From NCBI GenBank assembly GCA_002778195.1, contig PCDI01000001.1, positions 310,001 through 374,000 of the forward strand: a DNA stretch of 64,000 nt. Direction: 5' to 3'. The translations under genes and the position numbers were made by a program. The notes under the pieces were generated by a model. That model saw only the letters and a program-made list of their open reading frames with translations. It had not been told where the DNA came from and searched no databases. This document shows, in pieces, positions 1 through 12,000 of the stretch (the first letter of the stretch is position 1; the number at the start of each line of letters is the position of its first letter). The DNA comes from Raffaelea ambrosiae. Taxonomy: Eukaryota > Ascomycota > Sordariomycetes > Ophiostomatales > Ophiostomataceae.

Positions 1-3000
1 TTGTTTCGGATACTTGCGATACAATCGATACCCGGGGTATTAGAAGACATTCCCAACTCTGAAAATCTTTTTTTAAGAGGGAGAAAAAAAGTCATTTAGG
101 GCATACAAAGGAGCTATCAGACGAGAAAAAACAATCTAAACAACGAAAGAGGGCGCAGACATTATATATTGGACTGCATATTTGGTATCTCACCCCCGGA
201 TTAGGTATAGCACACAAAATGAAGAAAGATCAGGTCGTGTTCAAATTTTCGTTTGTTGAATTTCTATTTAGAAATAGAATGGAACGAGTGTATCGGCTTC
301 TCTCGGCCATCCTGGTCAGCCAACACAAACGAAGCATCTAGCTGCGTGACTGTTCGCTTTGTCTGCTTGTGTTCAGCAACTTTGGGTTTCTGCCACCTGT
401 ATTACGGTCTGTCTGTTTCCGGAACCATCTTACACGTCTTACATAGTATAATGCTCTGCTTCGGACTTCAGCCGCACAGAAAGCCTAACAGCGCAGTGGT
501 GCCATTAAGTGCCGGGTCCGGAAGAGCGCTGGCTGGGACGCCTTACAAGGCTGGAAAAGGCTACAAGAGGCTGCAAGAGGGCTGTATTACGAGCAAACAA
601 GCCAGATGGTAGCCTGGGTTGGGCTTCAACGCTAGAAGCAGCATTTCTGGCCGCACACAAATGCACAAGTCGCCAAATCAATCACAACAGCAGGGCGGCA
701 TTTCACAAACGTGCGAATCGCGGTGACTCGTGCACTTCTCCGTCTGCCCTTGAGCTCCGTAGTTTCGCCGTGTCTCGGTTTCCTCCTTGCCCTGTGCCGA
801 CGATCTCATTCTTACGCCTCCACTCATTTCCTTGCAGATCTTCGTATCGTGATCACTAGCAGCAAAGCGAAAACCCAGCCACAAAGGATGATCAAGCTCA
901 TAGTTAGCACTTGAAACACCGATTCGAGCGATTTCGTATCTGGCCAGAGCTAAAAAAAAAAAAATAATAATAAAAGAGCCCCCAAACTCAGCTCATCCTT
1001 TCCTCTGGGGCCAGAGTCTCTGTCTCGGACAACACGACACGGCTTGCTAGTCCCAAATGTGTACAGATAAAGTTTGGTTGAATGGGTCCGAAATAGAAGG
1101 CACAGCGTCATAGCTTGGGGGTGGCCTGCACAATCAGTTGGTCCGTTTGCGACGGACAGCGGGGACGGTGCAAAAAATACTTCAGCCGACCGTTTCAGAG
1201 GTCCGGTATTCAACGTTTTTCCCGCAAACCGTATCTAAATTTAGGTAGTAGCGACTCGCCTCGGCTTCTCTGGGTCTTGCATTTGGATGTCGCAGACCCA
1301 GCGCGGACTTGCAGGCGTAAGTACGAGTACTATGTATGCATGGCGACACCATGGACCCGGTATGTACTCACCCGCGAGCGAGCCAGTCGCTCCTTCCCTC
1401 CAAGTCTGTCTTCGTGCCTACCCTATTCCGACCACCCCCCGCTTCTTCTGTGTCTGTCACCGCACTCGTATCTTACTATCTAGGCTGTACCATATTAACT
1501 AGTAGCTGACTCGCAGCTGCACTCGACCTGCAACCCTGTGCCGAACCTGCCCGCGAAGCGCCCCCTCGTTTTTGTTTCCTGCCTTCTGGGTTATCTGATC
1601 ACACCTCTTTCGCTCTTGTCCTCCCACAGTGCCCCCCCCCTTTTCTGCATCTCTTGTCCGCCTTGTCTCCCGTCCGTATCCTTGCTCTTTGCTTCGCCTC
1701 ACCTGCCCGTCCTACAAGACATACAAGACAGTATTGCTGCACGTCTGGCAACGCTGCCGACCCTGCCCGGCCGCGCACCACCCCACCTGCTTGCGCCCAT
1801 CCTGCTTCGCTAGAAGGAAGACATTTCAGAGACATACGCTCACCAGTCGACACTGGGCCCTTGCAGCTGCGACAGAACAGGATCTATCCACATAGAAGGC
1901 CTGTCCGGCGCGACCTGCTACTGTCCTGCGAGACACATCATCGTCGCCAGCCTATCTTGACGCCAGGAGCCGGCCAGATAGCGTCGCAGCGCAACAATAG
2001 TCAAGAAGACCGCCAGCCCCCAGTGGCCGGGAAGGATCAGGAAAGGGAGAAACGCCACACTTAGCCCCGGTTGTCTTCCAGGAAGGGCCGTCTTGAAGAG
2101 AACCAGATAGATGCGTATCTTACAGTCACGACAGCATCTTCTTCTGGACTGTCTGGACTCTGACCCTTCTCCGATTGCGTCCCTAATTCGTTCGGCCCAG
2201 CTTGCGAAAGAAGAGATCTGGCGAGCTCTGCACTGGACCAAGAAGAGAGCGGTGGCAGCAGCAGCAGCCCGAACAGACAGCAACCTCTAGCTTGACTAAG
2301 ACACGCCAAACTGGCCTCCGCGTGGTAAAGTGTCTGGTCATCGCTCGCACGGCCTGACCTCACTCTCGTCTAGCCTCATATTGCGATTGTCGCCCAAACA
2401 GACGACAATCTTACCGTCATCATTCTAGCCGCCGTTCCTACGGTGTACTTCTCGCAAATAAGTATTAACGGTAAGTCCCTTAAAGTTTGCAGCTCCACTC
2501 CCCTCGTCCCCACCCGCCAGCGCGATTCCACATATCTTACGAGGGTACTATTACCGCGTACGTGCTGCACCTTGCCCTCACTGAGACGATTGGCTGCTGC
2601 CTAGAGTAGCCGGATTTGCCTGATCTGCCTGGCCGCCTCTTGGGGTCCTGGGTCGCGCACAGCCTGCTGTTTGGGCATGGCTGTTGACCTGTTGGCTGTT
2701 TGGCTGTTTGGCTTGCTTTGGGCCTGGTCCCTAGCTGCTGGCCGCCGTTGACTGGAGAAACCAAGTGGTCAATGCAAGTAGGCCCCGATTTTCGTGGCCG
2801 TCATGTCTATTTTTTCACTTCGTCCAGTGTTTTGTCTGGGAATCCATGGTGCAGGGGCTCGCACTCGATGCAGGCCGAGTGTCTCATCTGTGCCGCGCAG
2901 CGCTCTGATAGGCCAGGCCAGACCAGAACCCCCCCATCGCCCACCAATTCCCACCACTGGGCGCTTGTCAGCATTGCTCTTTTTGCACAGCCCCGCCGCA

Positions 3001-3332
3001 CCACCCAGCACTGCCACAACCACCACCCGTCTCTGTTTCCCTTTCTATGCAGAAGGCTGACTGGCGTTCTGCCTTGTCCTCTTTTCTAAAGACAGTAACA
3101 ACGACTGCCGGAACGGACGATAAACGTCACGCATACGCAATCCAAGAGATACTTCCGCCCTCCTAGCACCCGTCGCCACCGCACGAGGTACTCACCCGTA
3201 CCTGACTTTGACTGCATCTGGCCAGGGTCCCACATTATTCCCTCGTACAAAGAAGACGCAGACACAAGGAAGACTCAAGAAAAGGGCCATCGCAGCCAGA
3301 AAGGGCTCCCCATTTCGCACCACACCAGCATA
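1..3332. other. Upstream and leader region of crz1; no gene seen
   Basis: No convincing coding region is visible here; open frames are short and of low-complexity composition. From about 1400 onward the plus strand is strongly pyrimidine-rich, as in long 5' leaders of fungal regulatory genes. A GTAAGT at 2471 and a pyrimidine-preceded TATGCAG ending at 3052 could bound a 5' UTR intron of about 580 bp, but this is only inference. A TACGAGTACTATGTA motif near 1324-1338 belongs to the dispersed palindromic motif family seen elsewhere in the window. Confidence 0.5.
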
Positions 3333-5644
3333 ATGGACCAGCTACAGCCTTCCCGCGGCCGCTCGCCCTCGCCTGCCGTTCTCCAGCAGAATCTCAATAT
3401 AAAGCAAAGCCACTCGCCGTCGCCGTCGCCAGCGCGCCCCTTCGACTCCGGTCTGCAAGCCGCTTCGACCTCTACTACAGACAATCGCAACAGCACCTCC
3501 TCGATTGGACTCGGACTCGGACTCGACGCCGTCTCCCAGCCCTTTACCACCGCCGGTCAGCCCGACTTTACGACGTACAATACCACCGGTGCCTCCTTCC
3601 TCACGACGCCGCAGCCCGGCCCGGCCCAGCCAGACCTCTCTTTCGACCCGAACCAGTCCTTCGCCGACCAGCTCAAAGCCGACCCCGCCTTCAGCCAGAA
3701 CTTTCTCGGCACCCAGCAATCCTTCACCGGCGAAGATTTCACCATCTTTCCCGCGCCCACATCAGACCAGCTAGCGACCCCTCTGTTTGACCAGCAGCAG
3801 CCGCAGCAGCCGCCGTCGCAAGACGACCTCACCAGCATGGCCACCCCTCAGGCGCACCACAGCCCTACCCCTCCCCACCTCCTGGGCATCGATCCCCACC
3901 AGCCCGGCTCTACCCACCAGTCGCCGCTCTTCAACACCAACCAGTTTGTTCAGCCCGTCGGCCGCCACTCGCGCCAGGTCTCGCTCGGCCCCGAAGCCGC
4001 GCTGCTTCCGGGACAGGAGTGGGCCGGCCCCCACTTTCAAGGCCATCGCCGCAGCGGCTCAGAGTACTCGGACGCCTCATCCATCGGCGGCCACTCGCCA
4101 TCTCTCGGCGGACAAGACGCATTCTCTGATCCTTCGGAGCACATTCAGAGTTCGCCCATGGTACGCCCAGAGGAGGCCAGCAGCGACGTCTACCAGGAAC
4201 TCCACGGCATCAACAGTTTTAGCATATCTAGCAATGGCCGCAGTCCTTCCCACAGCCCTGCCATCTCCCCGCGTATCCTGCCGCAGACAATACCAGAAGT
4301 GAACGCAACCAATCCTGGCTTTGTCATGCAAGGTGGTGGCTATGCGCCCTATATCACCGGTCCCGGCCAAGTTGGCGAGGCGTTCCCGCAGCTCCCAAAT
4401 ACGGGTGTCGATATGACCCAGCCGATGCCCCAACTGGTCGCCCCATCCATCGAAATCGACTATGCGCCTAACACCGCTTCTCGTAACATCTTCGAGGGCA
4501 AACCAGTAATGGACACAGATGCGCTCACACCCCCAGAAAACAGAGGTAAGCTTCAAATGCAACACCAGAAGACAGGACAATGCAGAGGGCGAATCTTAAG
4601 CTGACAACACCCTCACCCACAGGCCGCCCAAGACGTAGAGCCATCACAGACCCGTACAATGGAGGCAGTGCCCCCAACGGCCGCGCTCCACCAAACACTG
4701 GGAGTCTTTCTCCTAATTTGGGGGCCGATCTGGCTCCCCGTACAGATGCATCTCGCTCCCTCTCTCCCATGGAGCGCTCTGGCAGTGCTGTCGCCGGGAA
4801 TCGGCGTCGTCTGTCTACCTCTGCAGTTCCAAACAATGTCATGGCTCTCCGTCTAGCTGATCCAGATTTTGCTGCTGCCGGTTCCGTAGAGACAGGCGCT
4901 GTTGGCGGCGGAGCTGGCTCCGGTGCGAAGAGGGCCCAGAAGCACCCGGCTACATTCCAGTGCACGCTGTGCCCGAAGCGGTTCACTCGCGCTTACAACC
5001 TGCGCTCCCATCTTCGGACACATACAGACGAGCGCCCATTTGTCTGCAACTTTTGCGGCAAGGCGTTTGCTCGCCAGCACGACCGCAAGCGCCACGAAGG
5101 GCTGCACAGTGGCGAGAAGAAGTTTGTGTGCAAGGGTGAGCTCAAGGCCGGCGGAGAGTGGGGCTGCGGCCGCCGTTTTGCTCGTGCCGATGCCCTCGGT
5201 CGCCATTTCCGGTCAGAGGCTGGGCGGATCTGCATCAAGCCATTGCTCGATGAGGAGCTTCTCGAGCGCCAACGTGTGTGGCAGGAGCAGCACATGGCAC
5301 AACAGGCTGCCGCTCAGCAACAGAACCTGTTGTTGGCGCAGTCACCTCAGATCGATCCTAACACGGGTTATCCAATAGATGCAACAGGCAACTATTCCTT
5401 GCCTGCAGCACTTATCGCCCAGTACCCAGCCCTGGCACAGGTCAACTGGTCTTCTGTGGACATGAGTGGAGCGGGGTCCGGCATTGAGGATGACTTGAGC
5501 GGCCGTAGCAGTTTCGATGCTAGTGACTTCGACGACGGTGATGACGGCGGCTACGTCTCCGGACCAGGCACTGGCTTCGGTGAAGGTGGCCTGGGCGAGA
5601 ACTTTGGCGACATTGGCTATGCCTCAGACTATGGTGGCCGCTGA
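3333..5644 (+). CDS. crz1: Calcineurin-responsive C2H2 zinc-finger transcription factor (Crz1/CrzA)
   Basis: This is a nuclear effector of calcium-calcineurin signalling; in this family, dephosphorylation by calcineurin drives nuclear import and activation of stress and ion-homeostasis genes. There are two exons: 3333-4545 and 4623-5644. The 77-bp intron starts GTAAGC and splits a Gly codon, giving 744 aa. The first 515 residues are Ser/Pro/Gln-rich and disordered, with a calcineurin-docking-like PSIEID at 371-376. The junction reads TPPENRGRPRRR, the usual conserved stretch ahead of the fingers. Two classical fingers lie at about 516-538 and 544-566, followed by the atypical Crz1 third finger (about 572-608), in which the two cysteines are separated by an insert (CKGELKAGGEWGC). 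The C-terminus is acidic and Gly-rich. The finger set makes the call firm. The start is the first in-frame ATG after the long leader. Confidence 0.93.
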
Positions 5645-6611
5645 AACCTCTTTTTTTTTACTCTGTCCATCCTTTTTTTCTTTGGCGTCTTTTGGTCGCG
5701 CGTTACAGGCGTTGCCTGTGGGCTGTCTCTTCTTTCATGGTTGTTGATACTTCACGATTTGGGGGTTCGTTCCTTTTAAACTAACTATATGTTGGTATGC
5801 GTTGGAGTTGACTTGTGTTCTATTTACCCATAGACTAGTTACGTTGTATTTTGGGGTTTGCCTTGCTATTTTCTGTCTCGGGTTGTTTCTCCAGCCTTTA
5901 TTTTTTGTGGTTGCCATTGTGGATATGGTTACGGCCTTCTCGAGCTATTTCGCTGCTTTTTTTTTCCTTTGGGCATGCCTTTCTTAGTTGGACAGTGGAC
6001 AGACAACAAGGATGTATGAAGGAAGCCAAAAGGCTTACTTGACAAAGATACCATTACTGTATCATCCGGACCTTTTGCTTATCAATCGCTAGCCTTTGCG
6101 CTCTGACCCAACCAAATAATACGACTTCTCACGATCCTCGTTGTAACTATTGCTTGTCTATACATGAACTTTGTAGTAAGGAATAACATTACTAATGACT
6201 TCTAGCTGAAGAATACAACCATGTGAGAAACACCACGAACATCGCGGCTTCCAATGGGGAACAACTATTCAACCGTAGCACATAATCAGACCAATAATAC
6301 AAATTAAAGTCGTGTTGACGTTTGATTCAGGGTACTCAAAATCGGTGTGCTTAAAAATCAGCCGGGTTTAACAGTGGTTTAACAGTCCGCGGTGGCAGAA
6401 TTAGGAAATTAGTTAACGTGATAACACCGACAGCTTGCCAGAGCCTCTGGGCTTGGCAGATTTTCCATTTCGTCGTATATTAACCGTTCGCTCCTCCCTC
6501 ATCTAACACTCCTGGGCCGTTGAACTACCAATCCCTCTCATACAAGCAGCTCACCTTTCCACCAACACATTCACAGCTTCGCATACCATCCACCGCCTTT
6601 CATCCTACACC
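5645..6611. other. crz1 3' region and promoter of the oxidoreductase gene
   Basis: The first part is T-rich (runs of T at about 5650-5660 and 5957-5967), consistent with a 3' UTR. The remainder is more AT-rich than the coding DNA and leads into a pyrimidine-rich leader just before the ATG at 6612. No gene is supported. Confidence 0.5.
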
Positions 6612-7814
6612 ATGGCTTCCTCTGCACCCGCCACCACGCCGGCCATTGTCATCCGCGCCAAGGGCGAGAGTGGCATCGACCCTGCGGCTCCCACGCCTAA
6701 GCTGCGTGAGGGGTACCTGCTGGTCCGCACCACGGCTGTCGCCCTCAACCCCACAGACTGGAAGCACATTGACTTTATGCTGGGCGGTGACCCATCTGGC
6801 AGCCGCGTCGGTTGCGACTATGCCGGTGTTGTTGTGGCTGTCGGGCCTGGTGTGACACAGGACTTCAAGCCAGGCGACCGCGTGGCCGGTGGTGTCCATG
6901 GGGCGAACCAGAGCCAGCATGAGGATGGCGCGTTTGCTCACTACATCGCTGCCAAGGCCGACATGGCCATCAAGATCCCAGACAACATCACCGATGAGGA
7001 GGCATCCACGCTCGGTATCGGCGCGGTCACAGTCGTATGTACTTGCCGCGATGACCTGTTGTGTCTTCCTGTATTACTGTACCTTCCTCTAACGTCTAAC
7101 CCCTTGCAGGGCCAAGCACTATACCAGGCGCTCAATCTCAGCCTGCCCACCAACCCGCTGACCAAGCCGGTGCCTATTCTGATCTACGGTGGCTCCACAG
7201 CCACCGGCATCCTTGGCATTCAGTTTGCCAAACTGTCCGGCTACTACGTTATCGCAACGGCCTCGGCACACAACCACGAGTATCTCAAATCTCTGGGTGC
7301 CGATGTCACCATTGACTACAAGAGCGAGTCTGCCGTTTCTGAAATCGCCAAAGCCGTCAAGACCGCGGGCCACGGTCCGCTGCACCTGGCCTTTGACTGC
7401 GTGTCCCTGCCCCCGACCGCCAAGTTCTGCGCTGAGGTCTTGAAGGCAGCCGGCGGTGCCGATGCCAAGGACGGCGAGCTCCAGTACACGTCTCTGCTTC
7501 CCGTGTCCGCCGATGTCTTTACAGAGGTTGACAGCCGCATCAAGTCCGGCTCTACGCTCTACTACACGGCCATTGGCGAGACCTTTGACAAGTTCATGAC
7601 CTTCCCCGCCGTCCCGGATGACCTCGCGCATGCCCGCAAGATCTGGGCCATCACCCACGACCTCCTGGCCGCCGGCAAGCTAAAGACGGCGCGTACATTT
7701 GTCAACCGCGGCGGGTCTGACCTGGAGGGCGTCATGGTGGGTTTGCAGGAGCTCAAGGCCGACAGGGTGAGCGGCGGTAAGCTTGTGTATACGATTGGCG
7801 AGAGCAGCAAGTAG
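6612..7814 (+). CDS. Zinc-binding-type dehydrogenase / trans-acting enoyl reductase (MDR superfamily, ToxD/LovC-like)
   Basis: This is an NADP-dependent medium-chain reductase of the fungal ToxD/LovC-like group. Exons are 6612-7034 and 7110-7814; the spliced protein is 375 aa. The 75-bp intron (GTATGT..TTGCAG with CTAAC branch-like sequences) is a multiple of three and has no stop, so the unspliced frame is also open (400 aa). Splicing joins GAVTV to GQALYQAL, which matches the family. The GroES-like N-domain holds NPTDWKH (46-52) and GCDYAGVV (67-74). The Rossmann fold has YGGSTATGILG (167-177) for the nucleotide. No structural-zinc Cys cluster is visible, as is usual for this clade. There are no neighbouring PKS or tailoring genes, so a role in a secondary-metabolite cluster is not supported; the substrate is unknown. 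Confidence 0.85.
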   Translation: MASSAPATTPAIVIRAKGESGIDPAAPTPKLREGYLLVRTTAVALNPTDWKHIDFMLGGDPSGSRVGCDYAGVVVAVGPGVTQDFKPGDRVAGGVHGANQSQHEDGAFAHYIAAKADMAIKIPDNITDEEASTLGIGAVTVVCTCRDDLLCLPVLLYLPLTSNPLQGQALYQALNLSLPTNPLTKPVPILIYGGSTATGILGIQFAKLSGYYVIATASAHNHEYLKSLGADVTIDYKSESAVSEIAKAVKTAGHGPLHLAFDCVSLPPTAKFCAEVLKAAGGADAKDGELQYTSLLPVSADVFTEVDSRIKSGSTLYYTAIGETFDKFMTFPAVPDDLAHARKIWAITHDLLAAGKLKTARTFVNRGGSDLEGVMVGLQELKADRVSGGKLVYTIGESSK

Positions 7815-8493
7815 CAATCAAAGCGCGGGAGAAAGACAGAAGAGGCACTTGGTAAGTCGGGAATGAGCAGTGGCGGACAAGAAGGAAGAACTGGCGCGGT
7901 CAACAAGGAGAGAGAAGAGACGCTAGAAACGGGGGAAAGGGAGGCATCGTTGCTTCAGCGGCCTGGGGGAGAAGCAGCCGTCGCGGCTGTGCCGTCGTCC
8001 ACAGCTGCCACAGCAACAGAAGCAGGAGGGGCATTCGCGGCGACGGACCCGTCCAACGAACTGGACCCCGAAGATCATTTTTGTCATTGCTATTTCCGTA
8101 TCACTGGGTTTCACATCAAGTGTTCTATAATGTAACCGAGTGCTTTACTCAATTGAGGACAGGTAGAAACACAAAGCAATCTAAAAACTGCTGAAGCGCC
8201 AAAGTCATGTGAAAACCTGTTGAATCAAACCAAATCACCAACCATTCCCAAGAGACAAAAGCAGACCCAAATACACACAAGCAAGCAAACGAAAACAAGC
8301 CAATAGTCCTGATAAGCAAAACCTTACAAGTTCAAAATGAATACATGTGTCCCGACGCGCACAACGCCTCAAAAGTTTCCCTCGGCAGCTAGGGTATATC
8401 CTGACAACCCCCGCCCCGACGTGTACGATCGTTCCCCGTCTCCTTCTTTTCCTTTTTTCTTTTCATTTCCCCCATTCTATTCTCCGCCACCGG
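7815..8493. other. Convergent intergenic region
   Basis: This is the shared 3' region of the oxidoreductase (+) and the DUF7053 gene (-). The only open frames are short and Ala/Glu/Lys-rich with no recognisable motif. There is an A-rich stretch at about 8220-8340. Confidence 0.5.
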
Positions 8494-9081
8494 TCATGCC
8501 TCGTTTAGGATGTCGTTCACGACCTTGCGCAAGATCTCTTGGTGTGCTGAGAGGAAGCTGCGGCCAACAAAAGGTTTGACCAGAGTGCTGCACTGCACGC
8601 GCGACTCTTCCACCAGGGCGTACGTATAGTCGTTGCCGTTCTTGGGTGGTGTCGCAGGAGGTGTTGGTACTTGATGTACGTAGATTTCCCTGGAGGGGCG
8701 TCCTCCGTCTTCTGTCTTCACCTCCCCAGCCGGCACCACCTTCCATGTGCTCCACACGCGCACGCCGCCCGCGGCCATACTCCGACACCGCACGCCGTTC
8801 TCGAAGCGCTGCATCACGCACGGAATGACCACCTGCTTAGTGGCCAGCCCGGGCACCAGCACAATGCGGTCGACAACTTCAAAGGCCGCCAGGGCCTGGC
8901 CGTCTTCGCGGAAAAAAGCATCGTCGACAATCTCGCGGAGGTCGACGGGGCGGCGACGCCAGGAGATGAGGAAAGGGTTTTGGGTGATGAGCGGCTCGTA
9001 GCGGTGGAGGGCGTGGAGGACTTTCTGTGGCGAGAGGTCTGGAGGGAGAGGATGAGATAGAGAAAAGGAAAGCAAAGGCAT
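8494..9081 (-). CDS. DUF7053 domain protein
   Basis: The 195-aa product has the pattern of fungal DUF7053 proteins: a start-proximal PLPPDLSP followed by a helix (KVLHALHRYEPLITQNP). Next come beta strands (AFEVVDRIVLVPG, KQVVIPCVMQRFENGVRCR), a WSTWKV strand, a variable loop rich in Pro/Thr, and a C-terminal amphipathic helix after LVKPFVGRSFLSAHQ. Its biochemical function is unknown. I chose ATG 9081 because no other ATG lies between it and about 9440 on this strand, although the frame stays open to 9435. The first 14 codons are pyrimidine-rich and end CTCCCTCCAG just before DLSP. They could therefore instead be intron sequence, with an unseen first exon upstream. Confidence 0.72.
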   Translation of the reverse strand: MPLLSFSLSHPLPPDLSPQKVLHALHRYEPLITQNPFLISWRRRPVDLREIVDDAFFREDGQALAAFEVVDRIVLVPGLATKQVVIPCVMQRFENGVRCRSMAAGGVRVWSTWKVVPAGEVKTEDGGRPSREIYVHQVPTPPATPPKNGNDYTYALVEESRVQCSTLVKPFVGRSFLSAHQEILRKVVNDILNEA

Positions 9082-12000
9082 TGTTGTGAGTGTAGAAGTA
9101 GTCAAGGAGAAAAAGGCCTGAGAAGAAGGCCGAGCCAAGAGGGTTAGTGTGGACCAACGACAACCAGCGAAGAGTTGGACGGCGTGTAACAAAAGCTTGC
9201 TGTCTTTTTGTTTCTTTGTATTCTCAGTTGATAAAGGAGCAAATAAAACAAAGTCTCTTTGCAGGGTGGTGGAAGATCGATGTGCCAAGACAAGTTCTCG
9301 AGATCTGTCGCAAGTTGCAGAATGATGATGGAGGAAAAAACCAATATTGCCACGATACTGGAACAGCGACGGAACTGGAAACAATGGGTAAAAATAAAGA
9401 ACAGCACAACCAATAAACACGGAGAAACCGGCCAAGTAACAAATAAAGGCAAAGTTAGACGAGTGAGATTTTGGGGGCTGACTGCAAATTTGCCATAGCC
9501 TTGCTTGACTCCATACGCTTTCTTATTTGGTCGCCTTCTCTTTTTGTGTTTTATTTGTGTTTTTTTTCTGAACAGTCTCCATAATGTCTTCGGGGACGTG
9601 CAGACGAAGGGGTCATAAGAGGAAACGACAAGAAACAAACAAGGGGTTTCCCTCTGTTTGAGATTGCTCTCCATCGGCAGGCGAGAACTGTCCTGTCACT
9701 TTGTATGGCTGATACATCTGGTTCCGAAGCCGCGACCAAGGATATTCCATCACAATGTGACAAGAAGTGGCTGTCAGACCCCCTCCTCGCTACGAGTACT
9801 TCTTCTGCTCCCCATTGCAGTTACGATTCGGGCCAGGCGAGCCAGAGAAACTGAAGCATTGCATACCGCAACCAGATACCAAGGTCAGACAGAGAATTTA
9901 GTTCCAGGGGCTATGCCAGGACACGAGAGAGCACAGTAAGAGAACATAAAGACGCACAAAGACAAGACAACTGCTATGCAGACCCAGAGCCAGCAAGAGG
10001 AGAAGGAGGGTGACCCCCTCCTGTCACACTCTGACAGCACGATGAAACCTCAATTCATCCGCACCTAAATTTAGGTTTCGGCTTTTGATTGGCCCACCCA
10101 CGTGATGGCAGAGTACGGTGTATGCCGCAGCTATTGACTGCATTTGAATAGGCTCTTTTTCTTCCCTTCTTACCTTCTTACAAGCATGTTCGATTTACTT
10201 TCCTATTCTCTTAGCACCAGTCAGATCGGTGATCTAAGCTCATCTCGTATTATGCAAAGTCTTTTTCATCTCATCTGTCAGGCTGGGCCCTGTGAGACTA
10301 TGCCGTTACCGAGCAAATACACCTGGCGTCTGGCGTGGCGACTGGCGTGCCTGTCGGAGCGGCCCAACTCTCCTCCGTTCCTTGCCGGCCGAGAACATGT
10401 TAAACCGCACCAGAATGTCTCGGGACCCTTGTGTTTCCGATGGCAGGTTTGCCACAAGCAACGAGGACCCAGCTGCTTCAGGTCCGGACCGTGAGAGTAC
10501 GATGCAAGATACAGTGCATGTACGGTACGCTGCAGCCTCACCGCATATCTTGCCGCATGTGTGTAAGTCTTCTCCTCGCTTTTTCGTGCCTAATTGCCTT
10601 TGTTGTTCGTGATGTGCACATGCAAGAAGGCCCAACTCGACCGATGCAATGGCCACGTAGATAGCTGAAATGACGGACACCGCCCCATGGGCGCCGGTAT
10701 ATCGCGGGGAAGCGTTGGCAGACTAGTAAACGGGCTTGCCACTTCACGTCTTACAAACAATCGTCTGCCAACATTGCTGCCATCCCAGGGCGACTTTTGC
10801 GAGGCGGTCTGCGCGGGCTATTGAAGGGATTTCCCTACATGTACCAGTCAGCCGCAGCCGTGCCTTCCAGCTTCAGAACGCGGCGGATACAATCCTTCAC
10901 CAGGGACTTTCAACCTTGATTCTTAATTTTATTTTCATACATAGTACACTTGTTGCTTGCTTCGGCAGCAGTCGTATTGGCTCTGCAGGAAGCGGTGAGC
11001 AATGCGCTATTCTGGTTGGGCGCCATGAGTGACAGAGCGAGGGATGCACGATGTCACCAGTTTTTTGCCCGCAAACCAGTAGTGTAGCCGGCATTGCCTC
11101 GCTGTGGGGGTGAAAGGGCAGAAAATTTTTCTCGTTTGTATCCGTGCATGCACTCCGAATCCAAGTTGGAAAAGGTCAAGCAAACCTCACTTGTCCATCC
11201 ATCCGGGCGCGTTACGATGGCAAACATGCAGGGCTGAATTGCCTGTCACCAGTTGAGTAATTTGGCATGCGGATACGCACAGGAGCCAAAGAACAGTCGA
11301 GGCCCGCTGCTGGAGATGTGCTGCAGCGTAGCATGGCTGCACTGGCTAATGTGACCAACAAAGCAGATTTGCCAATGCAGATGTGCCCAACCGAAAACAG
11401 ATCAGCTATTACAGACACGGCGGGCACGTGAGAGAGAGACTCTTTTGCCGCCTGATCCATTGCTCTCACCACCCAGTCCCCCCTGCTGCATAACTCCCCG
11501 TTCCCAGAGCAAAAACAGATGGCCCAGAAGGGCTGCTGGGCGTCTAATCGTAAGAACGGCACCACAAATTACTGTGCATCATGCATCATCCTGCAAAGGA
11601 CCATCTTGCGCTGTACATAGTAATAGTGGGAGAAAATGGTGCGGAGGCCCACATTTTTAGCCTGTGAGGGGATGCACTGCAGTAAAACAAAAAAAGGAGA
11701 AAAAAACTTTCAAGTACATAGTACTGGGACGTAGGAGGCGCGGCGGGACATAGTGCGCACCTGCCCAGAGCAGCAAGTATTGATACTTGGCCACAGGGCA
11801 AGGACGGGGACAGGGAGAGCCGTTTTTTGGGGGGGGGGGGGAAGTGAAAACCACCCCTTTGATCTTTCCGTCTCTCCCATTCAACCTATTGCCACGCGCG
11901 ACCGGCGACCCGTCCCGAAGGAGTAATTATTTAGGTCAAACGCGAACTGACGCGTTCTTGTTAGCGACAACGCGTTGCCGGCAGAAACACTCAGAATAAT

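Noticed and set aside
6612..9081. Secondary-metabolite cluster around the ToxD/LovC-like reductase
   Set aside because: No polyketide synthase, P450, transporter or pathway regulator nearby within the window.
9082..9435. 118-residue extension of the DUF7053 protein
   Set aside because: No ATG in it; the sequence is Phe/Leu/Ser-rich like a leader and does not resemble the family.
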